Of a stretch of 5,887 nucleotides of DNA, positions 5,840 to 5,887 are shown piece by piece. The position numbers and the translations under genes were made by a program. The notes beneath the pieces were generated by a model. It worked only from the letters and a program-made list of their open reading frames with translations. It made no database searches and was not told where the DNA came from. Position 1 is the first letter of the stretch. Each line of letters begins with the position of its first letter. Source of the stretch: Flavipsychrobacter stenotrophus (GTDB taxonomy: Bacteria; Bacteroidota; Bacteroidia; Chitinophagales; Chitinophagaceae); assembly GCA_947371715.1 (NCBI GenBank), contig CANBQQ010000220.1:1-5887 (forward strand), given 5' to 3'.

Positions 5840-5887
5840 ATGAAGACAATAATCAAACAGATTGCAGCAGTTGTACTGATCCTTAGC
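5840..5887 (+). CDS. N-terminal fragment of an exported or membrane protein (cut by window edge)
   Basis: There are sixteen codons from the ATG at 5840 to the window end, read as MKTIIKQIAAVVLILS. Two lysines followed by a hydrophobic run look like the start of a signal peptide or membrane anchor. A consensus -7 promoter element lies 19 bases upstream, which supports a real start. The gene is divergent from the MORN_2 repeat-protein gene. Nothing visible identifies the family. Confidence 0.6.
   Translation, partial: MKTIIKQIAAVVLILS

Overview
The window looks like an ordinary stretch of chromosome from a member of the Bacteroidota (Bacteroidetes), most likely a Chitinophaga- or Sphingobacteria-like lineage; the family-level placement is an inference. 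The evidence is exact matches to the Bacteroidetes -7 promoter element TAnnTTTG upstream of three genes, start codons without convincing Shine-Dalgarno sequences, and gene families that are typical of the phylum: an MltD-type lytic transglycosylase, a coiled-coil OmpA lipoprotein, a signal-peptide-bearing C1B peptidase, a short MetF, and a YwqK/MORN_2 repeat protein. I see no insertion sequence, phage gene, CRISPR array, tRNA, rRNA or toxin-antitoxin pair.

Layout, left to right. Positions 1-419 (minus) hold the N-terminal 139 residues of a lytic transglycosylase, cut by the window edge. Next comes a minus-strand terminator (478-505), then an OmpA-family lipoprotein gene (525-1370, minus). A divergent intergenic region of about 210 bp follows; it contains two perfect inverted repeats, the second overlapping an exact TAnnTTTG element. 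The exported C1B cysteine peptidase (1583-2767, plus) ends at a strong terminator (2788-2830). The T-tract of that terminator doubles as the apparent -33 box of the metF promoter, and metF (2861-3814, plus) seems to have almost no 5' leader. The likely metF terminator (3837-3864) lies inside the last codons of the convergent gene, a 612-residue exported protein made almost entirely of MORN_2-type repeats (3826-5664, minus). A second divergent intergenic region (5665-5839) carries a candidate promoter on each strand. The first 16 codons of another exported or membrane protein (5840-5887, plus) close the window.

Four of the six genes encode proteins with clear export or anchoring signals, and the last partial one probably does too, so the region leans towards the cell envelope. 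The transglycosylase cuts peptidoglycan and the OmpA lipoprotein probably tethers the outer membrane to it. MetF is the one cytoplasmic housekeeping enzyme (one-carbon and methionine metabolism). Apparently each gene has its own promoter and I see no long operon. I found no strong case for an undescribed system. The points most worth a second look are the paired palindromes at 1428-1546, the compact promoter, terminator and near-leaderless arrangement at metF, and the two-type alternating repeat architecture of the 612-residue protein.
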